A stretch of DNA of 64,000 bases from Benzoatithermus sp963720725 (GCA_963720725.1 CAVRGN010000003.1:434001-498000); one strand, 5' to 3'. Shown: positions 19,252-27,700, counted from the stretch's first letter. The notes: generated by a model from the sequence alone, not told the origin. Translations and numbers: made by a program.

Positions 19252-20199
19252 ATGTTCAAGCTCAGCGGCGACGACCGACCGATCGCGATCGCCAGCCTGT
19301 TCGTGCTGGTCATTCTCGGGTTCGGCTCGGCCTATACTCTCTCCACCCAGGGCAATCTCGCCTTCCTCAACCCGAGCTACCTGCTGCAGCAGCTTCAGGT
19401 GGGCGCCTTCCTCGGCATCGTCGCCGCCGGCATGATGCTGGTCATTCTCCTGGGCCATATCGACCTCTCGGTCCCCTGGACGCTGGCTTCGGCCGCGATG
19501 ATGGCCACGGCCATCGGCGGGCCCCTGGCGATCCCCGTGGGTATCGGCATCGGCCTGGCCGTCGGCATCTTCAACGGCATCGGCGTCGCCTACCTGCGCG
19601 TGCCGTCGATGATCTTCACCCTCGGCGTCAACGCAATGCTGCGCGGTCTGATGGTCATGCACACCGGCGGTTTCGCGCCGCAGACACACGCCACCGACCT
19701 CATGACCTTTCTCGCCACCGGCCATCTGCTCGGGATCCCCATGGCGCTGCTGGTCTGGGGCCTGCTCTCGCTGGGCATGGTGTTCCTGCTGCGCCGCTCG
19801 GTGTTCGGCCGCTATGTCTACGCCATCGGCAACCGCGAGGCCGCCGCCTACCTGTCGGGCGTTCCGACCCGGGCGGTGCTGGTGGCCGCATTCGCCTTGT
19901 GCGGCATGTGCGCCGGCCTGTCCGGCGTCCTTCTCGCCGGCTACTCGACCAAGGCCTATCAGGGCATGGGCGACGCCTACCTGCTGCCCTCCATCGCGGC
20001 GGTGGTCATTGGCGGCACCCATATCCTGGGCGGCAAGGGCCGCTATGCCGGAACGGTGGTCGGCACCATCCTGATCACGCTGCTGTCCTCGGTGCTCTCG
20101 GTCATGCAGATGCCCGAGGCCGGGCGACAGATCATCTACGGCCTGGTGATCATCGTGATGTTGCTCGCCTACGGCAGAAGCCGGCCGGCCGGAGCCTGA
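19252..20199 (+). CDS. CUT2-type ABC transporter permease, second
   Basis: A 315-residue second permease subunit. Motifs match the family: LVILLGHIDLSVPWTLASAA, VAYLRVPSMIFTLGVNAMLR, VYAIGNREAAAYLSGV and IAAVVIGGTHILGGKGRYAG. ATG 19252 lies 5 bases after the first permease stop. The last 31 bases overlap the convergent mlaA-like gene. Two different permeases plus one double ATPase is the layout of autoinducer-2 and some sugar importers. Confidence 0.92.
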   Translation: MFKLSGDDRPIAIASLFVLVILGFGSAYTLSTQGNLAFLNPSYLLQQLQVGAFLGIVAAGMMLVILLGHIDLSVPWTLASAAMMATAIGGPLAIPVGIGIGLAVGIFNGIGVAYLRVPSMIFTLGVNAMLRGLMVMHTGGFAPQTHATDLMTFLATGHLLGIPMALLVWGLLSLGMVFLLRRSVFGRYVYAIGNREAAAYLSGVPTRAVLVAAFALCGMCAGLSGVLLAGYSTKAYQGMGDAYLLPSIAAVVIGGTHILGGKGRYAGTVVGTILITLLSSVLSVMQMPEAGRQIIYGLVIIVMLLAYGRSRPAGA

Positions 20200-21032
20200 T
20201 GCGGCAGCGTCGAGCCGGACACGGGTGCGATGTCGACCGGGCCGCGGAAGGGCGAAGGCTCGATTTCGGTCGGCTGCCCGGCGAACAGCGACCGTAGCTG
20301 GAGCTCGCGCTTCTTGGTGTAGAGGAAGCGCACGAGATCGTATTCGAACGGCGATCCCGAACCGTGGTAGCGGAAGTTGACCTGTCGGCGCAGGTCGACC
20401 GCGTAGAGCACGTAGATGGCCGGGTTGAAGTAGACCCACTCCGTCACGATCGATTCGGGCGGCACGTAGGAGGCGATCGCCGAATTGACCAGGAAGCCGG
20501 AGAAGTCGCGGACGTTCGACGGACCGACCACCGGCACCATCAGGAACGGACCGTTGGGCGTGCCCCAGCGGCCAAGGGTCAGGCCGAAATCGAGTGGTTC
20601 CTGGGTCACGCCCATGGGGGTGGCAACGTCGAACAGGCCCCCTACCCCTATGGTCGAGTTCAAGGCCAGTCGGATCACGGCCCGCCCCGCGGCATCGGGC
20701 CGGGCCTGCATGAGACCGTTGCCCGCGTTGCGGAACTCCGACAAATTCGAGAAGAAGTGGGTGACGCGCTCCTCGATGAAGTCCGGCGTCACGAACTCAT
20801 AGCCGCGCACCACCGGCAGGAAGACGTATTCGTCGAACAGCGCGTTGAATTTGTAGACGCCGCGGTTGGTCCCTTCCCACGGATCGTAGATCCGCAGCGG
20901 AATGTCGCCGTCCCGCTCCGCCTCCGACAGCTGGTGCAGCGGCGGGGCCGTGCCCAGCTCGGACGCCGGTGTCGCGGCACAGGCCGCCAGCGCCGCCGAC
21001 AGCCAGACGCCCGCCAACGCCCGCAAGCTCAC
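20169..21032 (-). CDS. mlaA: MlaA/VacJ family outer-membrane lipoprotein
   Basis: A 287-residue lipoprotein of the retrograde phospholipid pathway (removes mislocalised phospholipids from the outer leaflet). The lipobox LAAC with the lipidated Cys near residue 18 is followed by family motifs YDPWEGTNRGVYKFN, FFSNLSEFRNAGNGLMQ, RLALNSTIGVGGLFDVAT and FGLTLGRWGTPNGPFLMVP. The start overlaps the stop of the upstream hydrolase by ATGA (21029-21032). No mlaBCDEF genes are nearby. Confidence 0.94.
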   Translation of the reverse strand: MSLRALAGVWLSAALAACAATPASELGTAPPLHQLSEAERDGDIPLRIYDPWEGTNRGVYKFNALFDEYVFLPVVRGYEFVTPDFIEERVTHFFSNLSEFRNAGNGLMQARPDAAGRAVIRLALNSTIGVGGLFDVATPMGVTQEPLDFGLTLGRWGTPNGPFLMVPVVGPSNVRDFSGFLVNSAIASYVPPESIVTEWVYFNPAIYVLYAVDLRRQVNFRYHGSGSPFEYDLVRFLYTKKRELQLRSLFAGQPTEIEPSPFRGPVDIAPVSGSTLPHQAPAGRLLP

Positions 21033-22372
21033 GAGCGGGCCTCGCCGGCGAAGATCAGCCGCAGCATCTCGCGGACGAACTCGCGCTGGTCCATGCTGCC
21101 GCAGTGCCCGCCGGTCGGAAACAGTCGCGCCCGTTCTCCGAACACGTCCTGCAGCCAGAACACTTCGGCGCGGGAAAGGATCACGTCGTCCTGCGTGCCC
21201 AGCAGGACGACGCGCGAATCACGCCGCAGATAGGGCTCGATCGCCCGCAGACTGGCGCGCTCGATCAGCTCGGCCCTGGTCACGCCTGGCTCTCGACGCT
21301 GCACGAACGGCACGTAGAGCCCGTCGAAGAAGTTGACGAAGTTGAGCCGCAGGCCCTCGAGCATCACGTTGGTCAAGGACGTCGTGGCCGTGAGTCGTGC
21401 ATTTTTCGGCACGACATAGGCGGCGTTGGTCATCACGTCACTGGTGAAGGCCAAGTCGTTGGACGTCAGTCGGAACGCCAAGCCGATCAACAGCTCGAGT
21501 TCCCGCTCCGGCGGCTCCAGCGTGGCGTAGGCGCGGTAGACAAAGGCCGGATCGGTGAAGTCCACCCGATCAGCGGAATTGTAGAGGGCCACGATCTGGT
21601 CGAACAGATGGTCGATGAAGTCGCTGACGCCAGCACGGTCCTCGTTCAGATTTTCCGAGACCATGGCATCGAGACGGTTGACCGAATTGTAGAGGCTCAC
21701 CGCCGGGTTGATCACCACCGCCTTCTTGAAGTTGAACCGCCGCTCGCGGCTGTCGAGCTCGCTCACGAAGGCGGCGTGAGTCCCGCCCAGGCTATAGCCG
21801 CCGACATAGTAGCCGGACACGTCGATTTCGGGGGCGAGGTCGGCGCTGATCATGGCCATGACCCGATAGAGATCCTGCGCATCCTCCTTGAGCTGGCCGG
21901 GCACACTGTCGGTCGAGGCGGTGACGATGAAGCTGGTGTGGGTCGGGCTGGGCAGGCTCACCACGTTGAAGCCCGCTTGGTAGAGAACGTTGGCGAGGCC
22001 ATAGGACTTGGCGGAGTCGTGCCCGGCGCCGGTGCCGCCGATGATGAAGAACAGCGGTGCGCGCGGCCGGTTCTGCTTCATCAGCGTGTAGGGCATGCCC
22101 GAGCCGAAGTACCAGAAGACCGGTGGAACCGGACGGTCCGGGAACGGGGTGACGTACCGCGTCTCGATCAGCTGGGCGAACTGACGGCCGGGAATTTGTC
22201 GCGCCTGGTTGGCGGGTGGCGTGGCCGCCACCGTAGCAGCCAGCGGGCTCACGAAGGGATAGTCGTAGACCCCCATGAACCGGGCCTGAACGGACGCGGG
22301 CGCGGCCAGCCCCAGGACCATTCCCGCCGCGACCAAACGCATCCACCACGACCGCATCGGACCGCCGTTCAT
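21029..22372 (-). CDS. Secreted alpha/beta hydrolase paired with MlaA
   Basis: About 447 residues from ATG 22372 with a signal peptide (MRSWWMRLVAAGMVLGLAAPASVQA, six residues in). An alpha/beta-hydrolase core is visible: FFIIGGTGAGHDSAK near the oxyanion loop, nucleophile elbow GGYSLGGTHAAF (GxSxGG), and a C-terminal RLFPTGGHCG with the likely catalytic His. Database entries for this family are often misnamed serine/threonine kinases. Translational coupling to mlaA suggests a periplasmic lipid or lipoprotein substrate; this is inference. Confidence 0.8.
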   Translation of the reverse strand: MNGGPMRSWWMRLVAAGMVLGLAAPASVQARFMGVYDYPFVSPLAATVAATPPANQARQIPGRQFAQLIETRYVTPFPDRPVPPVFWYFGSGMPYTLMKQNRPRAPLFFIIGGTGAGHDSAKSYGLANVLYQAGFNVVSLPSPTHTSFIVTASTDSVPGQLKEDAQDLYRVMAMISADLAPEIDVSGYYVGGYSLGGTHAAFVSELDSRERRFNFKKAVVINPAVSLYNSVNRLDAMVSENLNEDRAGVSDFIDHLFDQIVALYNSADRVDFTDPAFVYRAYATLEPPERELELLIGLAFRLTSNDLAFTSDVMTNAAYVVPKNARLTATTSLTNVMLEGLRLNFVNFFDGLYVPFVQRREPGVTRAELIERASLRAIEPYLRRDSRVVLLGTQDDVILSRAEVFWLQDVFGERARLFPTGGHCGSMDQREFVREMLRLIFAGEARS

Positions 22373-22508
22373 AGCTTCGCCCATCACACCGCTGCGGTAG
22401 TTGAGCGGCAAGACCTTGGCAAGAGCACCATGGCCACGCTCGGGCACGGGGTCTTGACCGGACGGCCGATGCCCGGATCCTGCGTGGCGAACCCTGATGG
22501 GACGCGGC

Positions 22509-22742
22509 ATGGACGCGCTACCCGATCACGTCCGCTTCCTCGCCCGCCACTGCCTTGTCGGCGTGGCGACCGGCTGGTGCCTGCTCGGCACCCTGATCTG
22601 GCTCGACGTCGCCCGGCTCGGCGAGTTGCTGCTCCACTCCGAGGACAGGCTGCTGACCCTGGTGCTGGCAGCCGCCGGCTTCGGGGTCACCTTCGGCAGC
22701 CTCGCCATGGGAACCGCGATCTTCCTCCTGCCGAAGCGCTAG
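22509..22742 (+). CDS. Small two-helix membrane protein, unknown
   Basis: A 77-residue protein starting at ATG 22509. Two hydrophobic helices (CLVGVATGWCLLGTLIWLDV; LLTLVLAAAGFGVTFGSLAM) are separated by a short charged loop, and it ends LPKR. Small proteins of this layout are common in alphaproteobacteria, but no function is known to me. It sits 6 bases from the convergent rlmJ stop. Confidence 0.6.
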   Translation: MDALPDHVRFLARHCLVGVATGWCLLGTLIWLDVARLGELLLHSEDRLLTLVLAAAGFGVTFGSLAMGTAIFLLPKR

Positions 22743-22748
22743 CGCGAC

Positions 22749-23579
22749 TCAGGGTGGGACGTTCCAGCCGATCGTCCAGCGGTCGCCGGCCTCCAGGACC
22801 CGCGCCAGCCAGGGCAGCCCCGTCGCCGCCGCTTCCTCCAGCGTCCAGGGCGGGTTGATGACGAGCATGCCGGCACCGGTCATGCCACGCGCGGCGCCGT
22901 CCGGCCGCACGCACAGCTCGAGCCGCAGTTGGCGCGGGATGCCGGTGGCGCGTAGATCGGCCAGCAACTCTTCGGTCCGGCCGCGGTCGATCACCGGGTA
23001 CCACAGGAGGAACACGCCGGTGGCGAAGCGTCGATGAGCACGTGCCACGGCCGCGACCACCGTCCGAAAGTCGCTCTTGATCTCGTAGCTGGGGTCGATC
23101 AGCGCAATTCCGCGGCGCTCGCGCGGCGGCAGACGGTGGGTCAGCGCCGACAGACCGTCCACACGCCGCACCAGCGCGCCGGCGCCGGCCCATTCCTCGA
23201 GCAGGCCATGGTCGGTCCCGTGCAGCTCGACCAGCTCGATCCGGTCCTCCGGCCTGAGGATGGCCCGCGCCCAGGCCGGCGAGCCCGGATAGAAGCGCAG
23301 CTCGCCTGCCGGGTTGGCGGCGCCGAGGAGGTCGAGATAGGACCGGACCAGCGCAGGCGGGTCCGGTGCCGCCAGGACGCGCGCAACTCCCTCGCGCCAT
23401 TCGCCGGTCTTGACCGCCATCGCGGAGGCAAGGTCGTAGCTGCCGGCGCCCGCATGGGTATCGAGATAGTAGAGGGGCTTGGGCTTCTGCACGGCATGGC
23501 GCAGGACGTGGACCAGCACCGCGTGCTTGAGGACGTCGGCGAAGCTGCCGGCGTGGAAGGCGTGGCGGTAGCTGAGCAT
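22749..23579 (-). CDS. rlmJ: 23S rRNA (adenine-2030-N6)-methyltransferase RlmJ
   Basis: A 276-residue methyltransferase that modifies A2030 in 23S rRNA. ATG 23579 gives the canonical MLSYRHAFHAGSFADVLKHA start. Further signatures: YYLDTHAGAGSYDL (SAM loop), FYPGSPAWARAIL, IALIDPSYEIKSDF (family DPPYE catalytic motif, here DPSYE) and LVINPPWTLEEA. The Pro-to-Ser change in the catalytic motif is worth noting but may be tolerated. Confidence 0.93.
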   Translation of the reverse strand: MLSYRHAFHAGSFADVLKHAVLVHVLRHAVQKPKPLYYLDTHAGAGSYDLASAMAVKTGEWREGVARVLAAPDPPALVRSYLDLLGAANPAGELRFYPGSPAWARAILRPEDRIELVELHGTDHGLLEEWAGAGALVRRVDGLSALTHRLPPRERRGIALIDPSYEIKSDFRTVVAAVARAHRRFATGVFLLWYPVIDRGRTEELLADLRATGIPRQLRLELCVRPDGAARGMTGAGMLVINPPWTLEEAAATGLPWLARVLEAGDRWTIGWNVPP

Positions 23580-23632
23580 CGGACCCCTCGAGGAAGATGC
23601 CAGCACCGCCGCGCTTTGCTAGAGCTGGATCC

Positions 23633-24037
23633 ATGGCATTCTGGCGCACCAAGCCACTGACCGAGATGAGCGAGGACGAGTGGGAGTCGCTCTGCGACGG
23701 CTGCGGCCTGTGCTGCCAGATCCGGGTCGAGGACGAGGACACGGGCGAGATCGCCCTGTCCGACGCCGCGTGCCGCCTGCTCGATTTGTGCACCCACCGG
23801 TGCTCCGACTACCCGAACCGCAAGGCCAAGGTGGCCGACTGCGTGAAGATCACGCCCGCCAACGTGCGCGCGCTCGATTGGCTGCCCTGGTCCTGCGCCT
23901 ACCGCCTGCTCGAGTTCGGCATGGACCTGCCGGAATGGCACCACCTGGTCTGTGGCGATCCCGAGCGCGTCCACACCGAGGGACCCTCGATGCGCGGCGA
24001 GCTGGTCAGCGAGGACGAGGTCGAGTGGCCGGAGTGA
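23633..24037 (+). CDS. YcgN/UPF0260 cysteine-cluster protein
   Basis: A 134-residue protein with the YcgN pattern: LCDGCGLCCQIRVEDEDTGE, LDLCTHRCSDYPNR and ADCVKITP, giving a conserved cysteine cluster that could bind metal. Cytoplasmic, unknown function. The 5' end is divergent from rlmJ with about 53 bases between starts. The 3' end overlaps the convergent MmcQ/YjbR gene by 32 bases. Confidence 0.92.
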   Translation: MAFWRTKPLTEMSEDEWESLCDGCGLCCQIRVEDEDTGEIALSDAACRLLDLCTHRCSDYPNRKAKVADCVKITPANVRALDWLPWSCAYRLLEFGMDLPEWHHLVCGDPERVHTEGPSMRGELVSEDEVEWPE

Positions 24038-24389
24038 GCGCCTGCTCGACCGGGGCCGCCAGCCGCTTGGGCGCGGTCATCCGGTAGCTGCGCCGCACCA
24101 GCAGCTCGACCTCGGCCCAGTCCGGCCCGTCGTCGATCCGCATCCCGACCCAGCCCTTGTGCCCGACATAGGGCGGCACGAAGAACCGCTCCGGATCCGC
24201 CTCGACCAGGATCGCTTGGCTGCCCGGCGGCGCCTTGCACCAGAACGAGACCCGCCCGTCGCCGCGCCGGAGCATGGCGAAGATCTTGCCGCGCACCCGG
24301 AAGGTGGCGTCGCCCCAGGTTTCGATCTCCGCCGCCTCGGGCAGTGCCAGGCAGACGGCGCGCAGGCGGTCGGCTGGGGCTGACGACAG
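24006..24389 (-). CDS. MmcQ/YjbR family protein with probable CTG start
   Basis: Homology to the MmcQ/YjbR (CyaY-like fold, putative DNA-binding) family runs from LRAVCLALPEAAEIETWGD through TFRVRGKIFAMLRRGDG, FWCKAPPGSQAILVEADPERFF, VGHKGWVGMRID to LVRRSYRMTAPKRLA. GTG 24296 would cut off the first conserved block. Upstream in this frame there is no ATG, GTG or TTG before the TAG at 24420-24422. A CTG at 24389 has GGAG seven bases upstream and gives 127 residues, the normal family length. A CTG start is therefore proposed. Confidence 0.8.
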   Translation of the reverse strand: MSSAPADRLRAVCLALPEAAEIETWGDATFRVRGKIFAMLRRGDGRVSFWCKAPPGSQAILVEADPERFFVPPYVGHKGWVGMRIDDGPDWAEVELLVRRSYRMTAPKRLAAPVEQALTPATRPRPR

Positions 24390-24419
24390 GGTGTTGCTCC
24401 GCGGCTGTCGCGCAATCCT

Positions 24420-24807
24420 CTACCACGTCAGGCTCAGACCCAGATACATGGCAAGGTAGCTGGTGCGCGCCCGGAGATCCTCGCCCAGAGGCAGCTCTCG
24501 GTTGCCGTAGTCGACGTCATTCGGCAGCTGATACTCGAGCGCCAGACCGGCGCGCACCGCGTCGGCGAGTTGCCTGCATGGCGCCACCGGTGACGTGATG
24601 CTCGCCGATGTTCATGCCGATCGGGCTGAGATGATCGTTCGCGATCGGATTGCGGCCGTAGTTGCAGCCGGCCCATAGGGTCCAGGCGGGTGCGGGCTGC
24701 CAGGCTGTGCCGAGCGCTACCACCCACTGGTCGCGCCAGTCGGAGGTCGTCGTGAACGAGAGCTCGGCCGGGGCCAGGTCGTTGTTCGGGTCGCGGGCAC
24801 GCAGGTC
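24420..24807 (-). pseudogene. 3' remnant of a FadL/OmpP1-like porin gene, frameshifted
   Basis: The C-terminal third of a FadL-type barrel: DQWVVALGTAWQPAPAWTLW, GCNYGRNPIANDHLSPIGMN, EHHVTGG. The frame then breaks near 24572-24585; removing one base restores RQLADAVRAGLALEYQLP through to LAMYLGLSLTW and a TAG, a typical barrel end. Nothing porin-like exists upstream of ~24807, where the sequence switches to the divergent SET-domain gene. 5' truncation plus frameshift make it a pseudogene. It resembles the intact FadL-like gene at 4770-6113 in family only. Confidence 0.75.
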
Positions 24808-24821
24808 TAAGCGGCGGTGGG

Positions 24822-25271
24822 TTGCACGCGACCGCCCCGCTGGCCGCAGGTCTGTCGATCCTGACGCTCCTGGGGCGGCCGACGCCCGAGCGCAGCCGCC
24901 TGACCATCCAGATCGCCGCGGACCTGCACCTCGCCCCGGACGGCGCCGCCTGGGGCATGATGAACCATGCCTGCCGGCCCAACTGCGCGATCGACTTCCG
25001 ACATTGGACCTTCGTGGCGCGGCGGCCGATCGCCGCCGGCGAGGAGCTGACCTGGCACTGCCTGACCACCGAATGGGAGCTGGCAGCACCCTTCCGCTGC
25101 GGCTGCGGTGCAGCGGACTGCCTCGGCGAGATTCTCGGCTCGCGCCATCTGCCCGCCGCCCGCCGCGCACCGCTGCTGCCCTGGGCCTCGCCGGCGGTGC
25201 GGGACCTGCATGCGCGCGATGCCCCGCGGCCCATGGGCACCACCGGCGCGCACCGGCACGTGGTGGCGTGA
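24822..25271 (+). CDS. SET-domain protein, 5'-truncated
   Basis: Codes for most of a small bacterial SET domain (protein-lysine methyltransferase fold): LHATAPLAAGLSILTLLG, WGMMNHACRPNCAIDF (the NHxxxPN signature), AAGEELTWHCLTTEWE and a post-SET cysteine cluster FRCGCGAADCLG. The open frame continues upstream through GLSGGGLHA with no normal start. TTG 24822 is the only candidate and lacks an obvious ribosome-binding site. About 10-25 N-terminal residues and the promoter seem lost at a junction near 24807 shared with the porin remnant. It may be non-functional. Confidence 0.65.
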   Translation: MHATAPLAAGLSILTLLGRPTPERSRLTIQIAADLHLAPDGAAWGMMNHACRPNCAIDFRHWTFVARRPIAAGEELTWHCLTTEWELAAPFRCGCGAADCLGEILGSRHLPAARRAPLLPWASPAVRDLHARDAPRPMGTTGAHRHVVA

Positions 25272-25279
25272 GACGGTGG

Positions 25280-26107
25280 CTAGCCTCGGCGCACGGCGAA
25301 CAGCGGCGCATAGGCCTGCGGCAGGTTGAGGCCGGGCTCGAGTTCCAGTCCCTGCGCGAGCAGGGCCGGGCTGAGCATCGTCCGCGCCCCCGACGCGGCG
25401 CCGATCGGGGCGTCGATCTCGATCCGGCCGAGCGGGCCGAGCAGCACGCGGGTCGGCGAGACGGCCGCGAGCATGGCCTCGGTGGCGCGGTCGAGCGGGC
25501 GGCCGGCGCCGACGCGCAGGGCGTTCGCCAGGCCGGCGGAGCCGGTGCGGACGGCGAAGCGGAAGGTCGGGCGGCCGAAGCCCAGGTCGAACAGGGGCTG
25601 GCTCCGGGCGGCCGGGTCGAGGGCGTCGCCGTCGGGGCCGAGCCCGGTCAGATGCGCGGGGTTCGGCCTCAGGCGGGAGCGATGCACGGCAAGGACCAAG
25701 CGACCGGGCAGCGCGAACACCCGCATGCCCGGATGACCGGCGAGACGCAGCCGGCCGCCCGCCGTGCGCAGGGTGAGCTGGTCGTCGCGGAACTCGACCG
25801 CGAACGGCCCCGGCAGCTCGGCCGACGCTCCCGGCACGCCGAGGCGCCAGACGGTGCCCGGCTCGCCGGCCAGGCGCGCCAGCGCGACCTCCGGTGTCCA
25901 GGGCAGCAGCTCGAAGCCCAGGCGCAGTTCGGCCTTGCGGCGGGGCAGCTCGCGCCAGACCGCGTCGCGGCCGCGCTCGTCCAGCGCCGACCAGGCCGCC
26001 AGCTCGTCGCCGGTGCGGGCGCAGCCCAGGCACCAGCCGGTCGCCGGATCGAATCGGCAGACGCCGACGCAGGGCGAGGCGAGGAGCGGCTCGGCGAGCG
26101 CGGTCAA
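25280..26107 (-). CDS. DUF1289 protein with long uncharacterised C-terminal domain
   Basis: A 275-residue protein. The N-terminus is a DUF1289 Cys motif (SPCVGVCRFDPATGWCLGCA, four cysteines, potential metal or Fe-S site). It is followed by ~220 residues of unassigned sequence rich in beta-type segments (FAVEFRDDQLTLRTAGGRLR; TRVLLGPLGRIEIDAP). It overlaps cobW by ATGA at 26104-26107 and so is the last gene of the B12-riboswitch operon. A role in cobalt or metal handling is only inferred. Confidence 0.75.
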   Translation of the reverse strand: MTALAEPLLASPCVGVCRFDPATGWCLGCARTGDELAAWSALDERGRDAVWRELPRRKAELRLGFELLPWTPEVALARLAGEPGTVWRLGVPGASAELPGPFAVEFRDDQLTLRTAGGRLRLAGHPGMRVFALPGRLVLAVHRSRLRPNPAHLTGLGPDGDALDPAARSQPLFDLGFGRPTFRFAVRTGSAGLANALRVGAGRPLDRATEAMLAAVSPTRVLLGPLGRIEIDAPIGAASGARTMLSPALLAQGLELEPGLNLPQAYAPLFAVRRG

Positions 26108-27135
26108 GCGTCCAGAACGGCCGCGCCGATGGCAGCGCGGTCGAGCCCCTTCATGCCGATCACCACGAGCTCGCCCGCGCTACCCTCGCCCGGGCGCCAG
26201 GGGCGGTCGTAGTAGAAGTCGACGCGCTCGCCGACCGCCTGCACGACGTGGCGCATGGGCTTGCCCGCGACGGCGAGAAAGCCCTTCACGCGCAGGATGT
26301 CGTGGCCGCGGATCGCGTCGCGCAGGCGGCCGACCAACGGCTCGGGGTCGGCGAGCGGGGGAACCTCCAGGACGAAGCTCTCGAACTCGTCATGGCCGTG
26401 CTCCTCGTCGCCGTCGTGATGCGAGGGCCGGTTGGCGAGGTCGCCCTCCGCGGCCACGCCCAGGCCCAGCGCCACGGCGGGGTCGATCCGGCCGTGGCTG
26501 GTCCAGACCAGCCGCACGCCGGGGCGCAGCTCGGCGCGGATCGCCGTCTCGACTTCGGCGCGCTCCCCCTCGGTGACCTGATCGGCCTTGTTGACCAGGA
26601 CCAAGTCGCCACAGCCGAGCTGCTCCTCGAACAGCTCCTCGAGCGGCGTGTCGTGGTCGAGCGAGGGGTCGGCCGCGCGCTCGGCCTGGACCGCGTCCGG
26701 ATCGTGGGCGAACCGGCCGGCGAGCACGGCCGCGGCGTCGGCCACCACCAGCACCCCGTCGACGGTCAGCCGGCTGCGGACCTCGGGCCAGGTGAAGGCG
26801 GCGACCAGTGGCTTGGGCAATGCCAGGCCCGAGGTCTCGATCACGATGTGGTCGGGTGCCGGGTCGCGGGCCAGTATGGTGCGCATCGCGGGCAGGAAAT
26901 CGTCGGCCACCGTGCAGCAGATGCAGCCGTTGGAAAGCTCGATCACGTCCTCTTCGGCGCAGCCCTCGATGCCGCAGCCGCCGAGGATGGCGCGGTCGAC
27001 GCCCAGGTCGCCGAACTCGTTGATCAGCAGCGCCAGCCGGCGGCCACGTGCGTTCTCCACCAGGTGCCGGATGAGGCTGGTCTTTCCCGCCCCGAGGAAA
27101 CCCGTGACGATCGTGGCCGGGATCTTGGTGCTCAT
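26104..27135 (-). CDS. cobW: CobW-type COG0523 GTPase / metallochaperone
   Basis: A 343-residue G3E GTPase. Walker A GFLGAGKTSLI, Walker B INEFGDLGVD, the COG0523 metal motif NGCICCTV (CxCC), ETSGLALPKPL and NKAD. A His/Asp-rich linker SHHDGDEEHGHDEFE around residue 240 can bind metal. The C-terminal CobW_C domain has ILRVKGFLAVAGKPMRHVVQ. Control by a cobalamin riboswitch supports a cobalt/B12 role over zinc. Overlaps both neighbours by four bases. Confidence 0.93.
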   Translation of the reverse strand: MSTKIPATIVTGFLGAGKTSLIRHLVENARGRRLALLINEFGDLGVDRAILGGCGIEGCAEEDVIELSNGCICCTVADDFLPAMRTILARDPAPDHIVIETSGLALPKPLVAAFTWPEVRSRLTVDGVLVVADAAAVLAGRFAHDPDAVQAERAADPSLDHDTPLEELFEEQLGCGDLVLVNKADQVTEGERAEVETAIRAELRPGVRLVWTSHGRIDPAVALGLGVAAEGDLANRPSHHDGDEEHGHDEFESFVLEVPPLADPEPLVGRLRDAIRGHDILRVKGFLAVAGKPMRHVVQAVGERVDFYYDRPWRPGEGSAGELVVIGMKGLDRAAIGAAVLDA

Positions 27136-27482
27136 CGTCGCTCCGCATGCGGGCGCCGGCCCGCGATGAAGGCCGCCACGGCCGGGCCCGGCCAGCGGGT
27201 GGTGTCGCGCAGCAGGTCCAGCAGCCGCTCGCCCGCCGCCGTGGGCGTGCCCGCGGCCGGACGGGCCAGGAGCAGCGCGGCGGCGCGGGCCGGGTCGAGC
27301 GCAGGTGCCAGGGTCACGAGCCAGGTGAGGTAGGTGCGCTCCACCGCGTCGGCCGCGGGCTCGACCAGGAAGCCGTCGATCAGGCCGAGGGGATCGGGAT
27401 CGAGCCTGGCACCTGCCTCAGCCGGCACGAAACCGCGCCGGCCCGGACGGCCGGACCGTGTTGGACAGGAGAATCGCTGCAT
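27132..27482 (-). CDS. Small protein, first gene of the B12-riboswitch operon
   Basis: About 116 residues from ATG 27482. The conserved-looking part is FVPAEAGARLDPDPLGLIDG through ERTYLTWLVTLAPALDP; the end is Arg-rich. I do not recognise a named family. The start is uncertain. ATG 27486 behind GGAGG reads MHAAILLSN in another frame but meets a stop after 22 codons, and GTG 27428 would begin at the conserved part. A frameshift at the 5' end is possible. ATGA overlap with cobW. Confidence 0.55.
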   Translation of the reverse strand: MQRFSCPTRSGRPGRRGFVPAEAGARLDPDPLGLIDGFLVEPAADAVERTYLTWLVTLAPALDPARAAALLLARPAAGTPTAAGERLLDLLRDTTRWPGPAVAAFIAGRRPHAERR

Positions 27483-27532
27483 GCATTGCTGCCTCCACCG
27501 GTGCACCCCGCCCGGCTCATAGGGGTGGTCCA

Positions 27533-27700
27533 AGCGACGGCAGGTCTCCTGGCTCGCGGCTCGACGCCTCGCTCCGCCTTCCCGGGCCGGTCGGCCCAGT
27601 GGCACCTCGGAGGAGGCTCGCCGCTTACAGTTGCGGGGGCAGCGCCGGAATGGGGCCCGAAGACCCGCACCGGCTTCCCTTTCAAGTCCCTAAGGACACC
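27533..27700 (-). ncRNA. Cobalamin (B12) riboswitch
   Basis: On the minus strand all landmark elements occur in order: GGGAAGCCGGTG, then GCCCCCGCAACTGTAAGCGG, the B12 box core GCCACTG followed by GGGAAGGCG, and AGCCAGGAGACCTGCC at the 3' end. A downstream CACCCC...GGGGTG inverted repeat (about 27502-27525) lies just ahead of the GGAGG ribosome-binding site and may act as the expression platform. It leads the small protein-CobW-DUF1289 operon, which should be repressed when adenosylcobalamin is plentiful. Confidence 0.93.
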
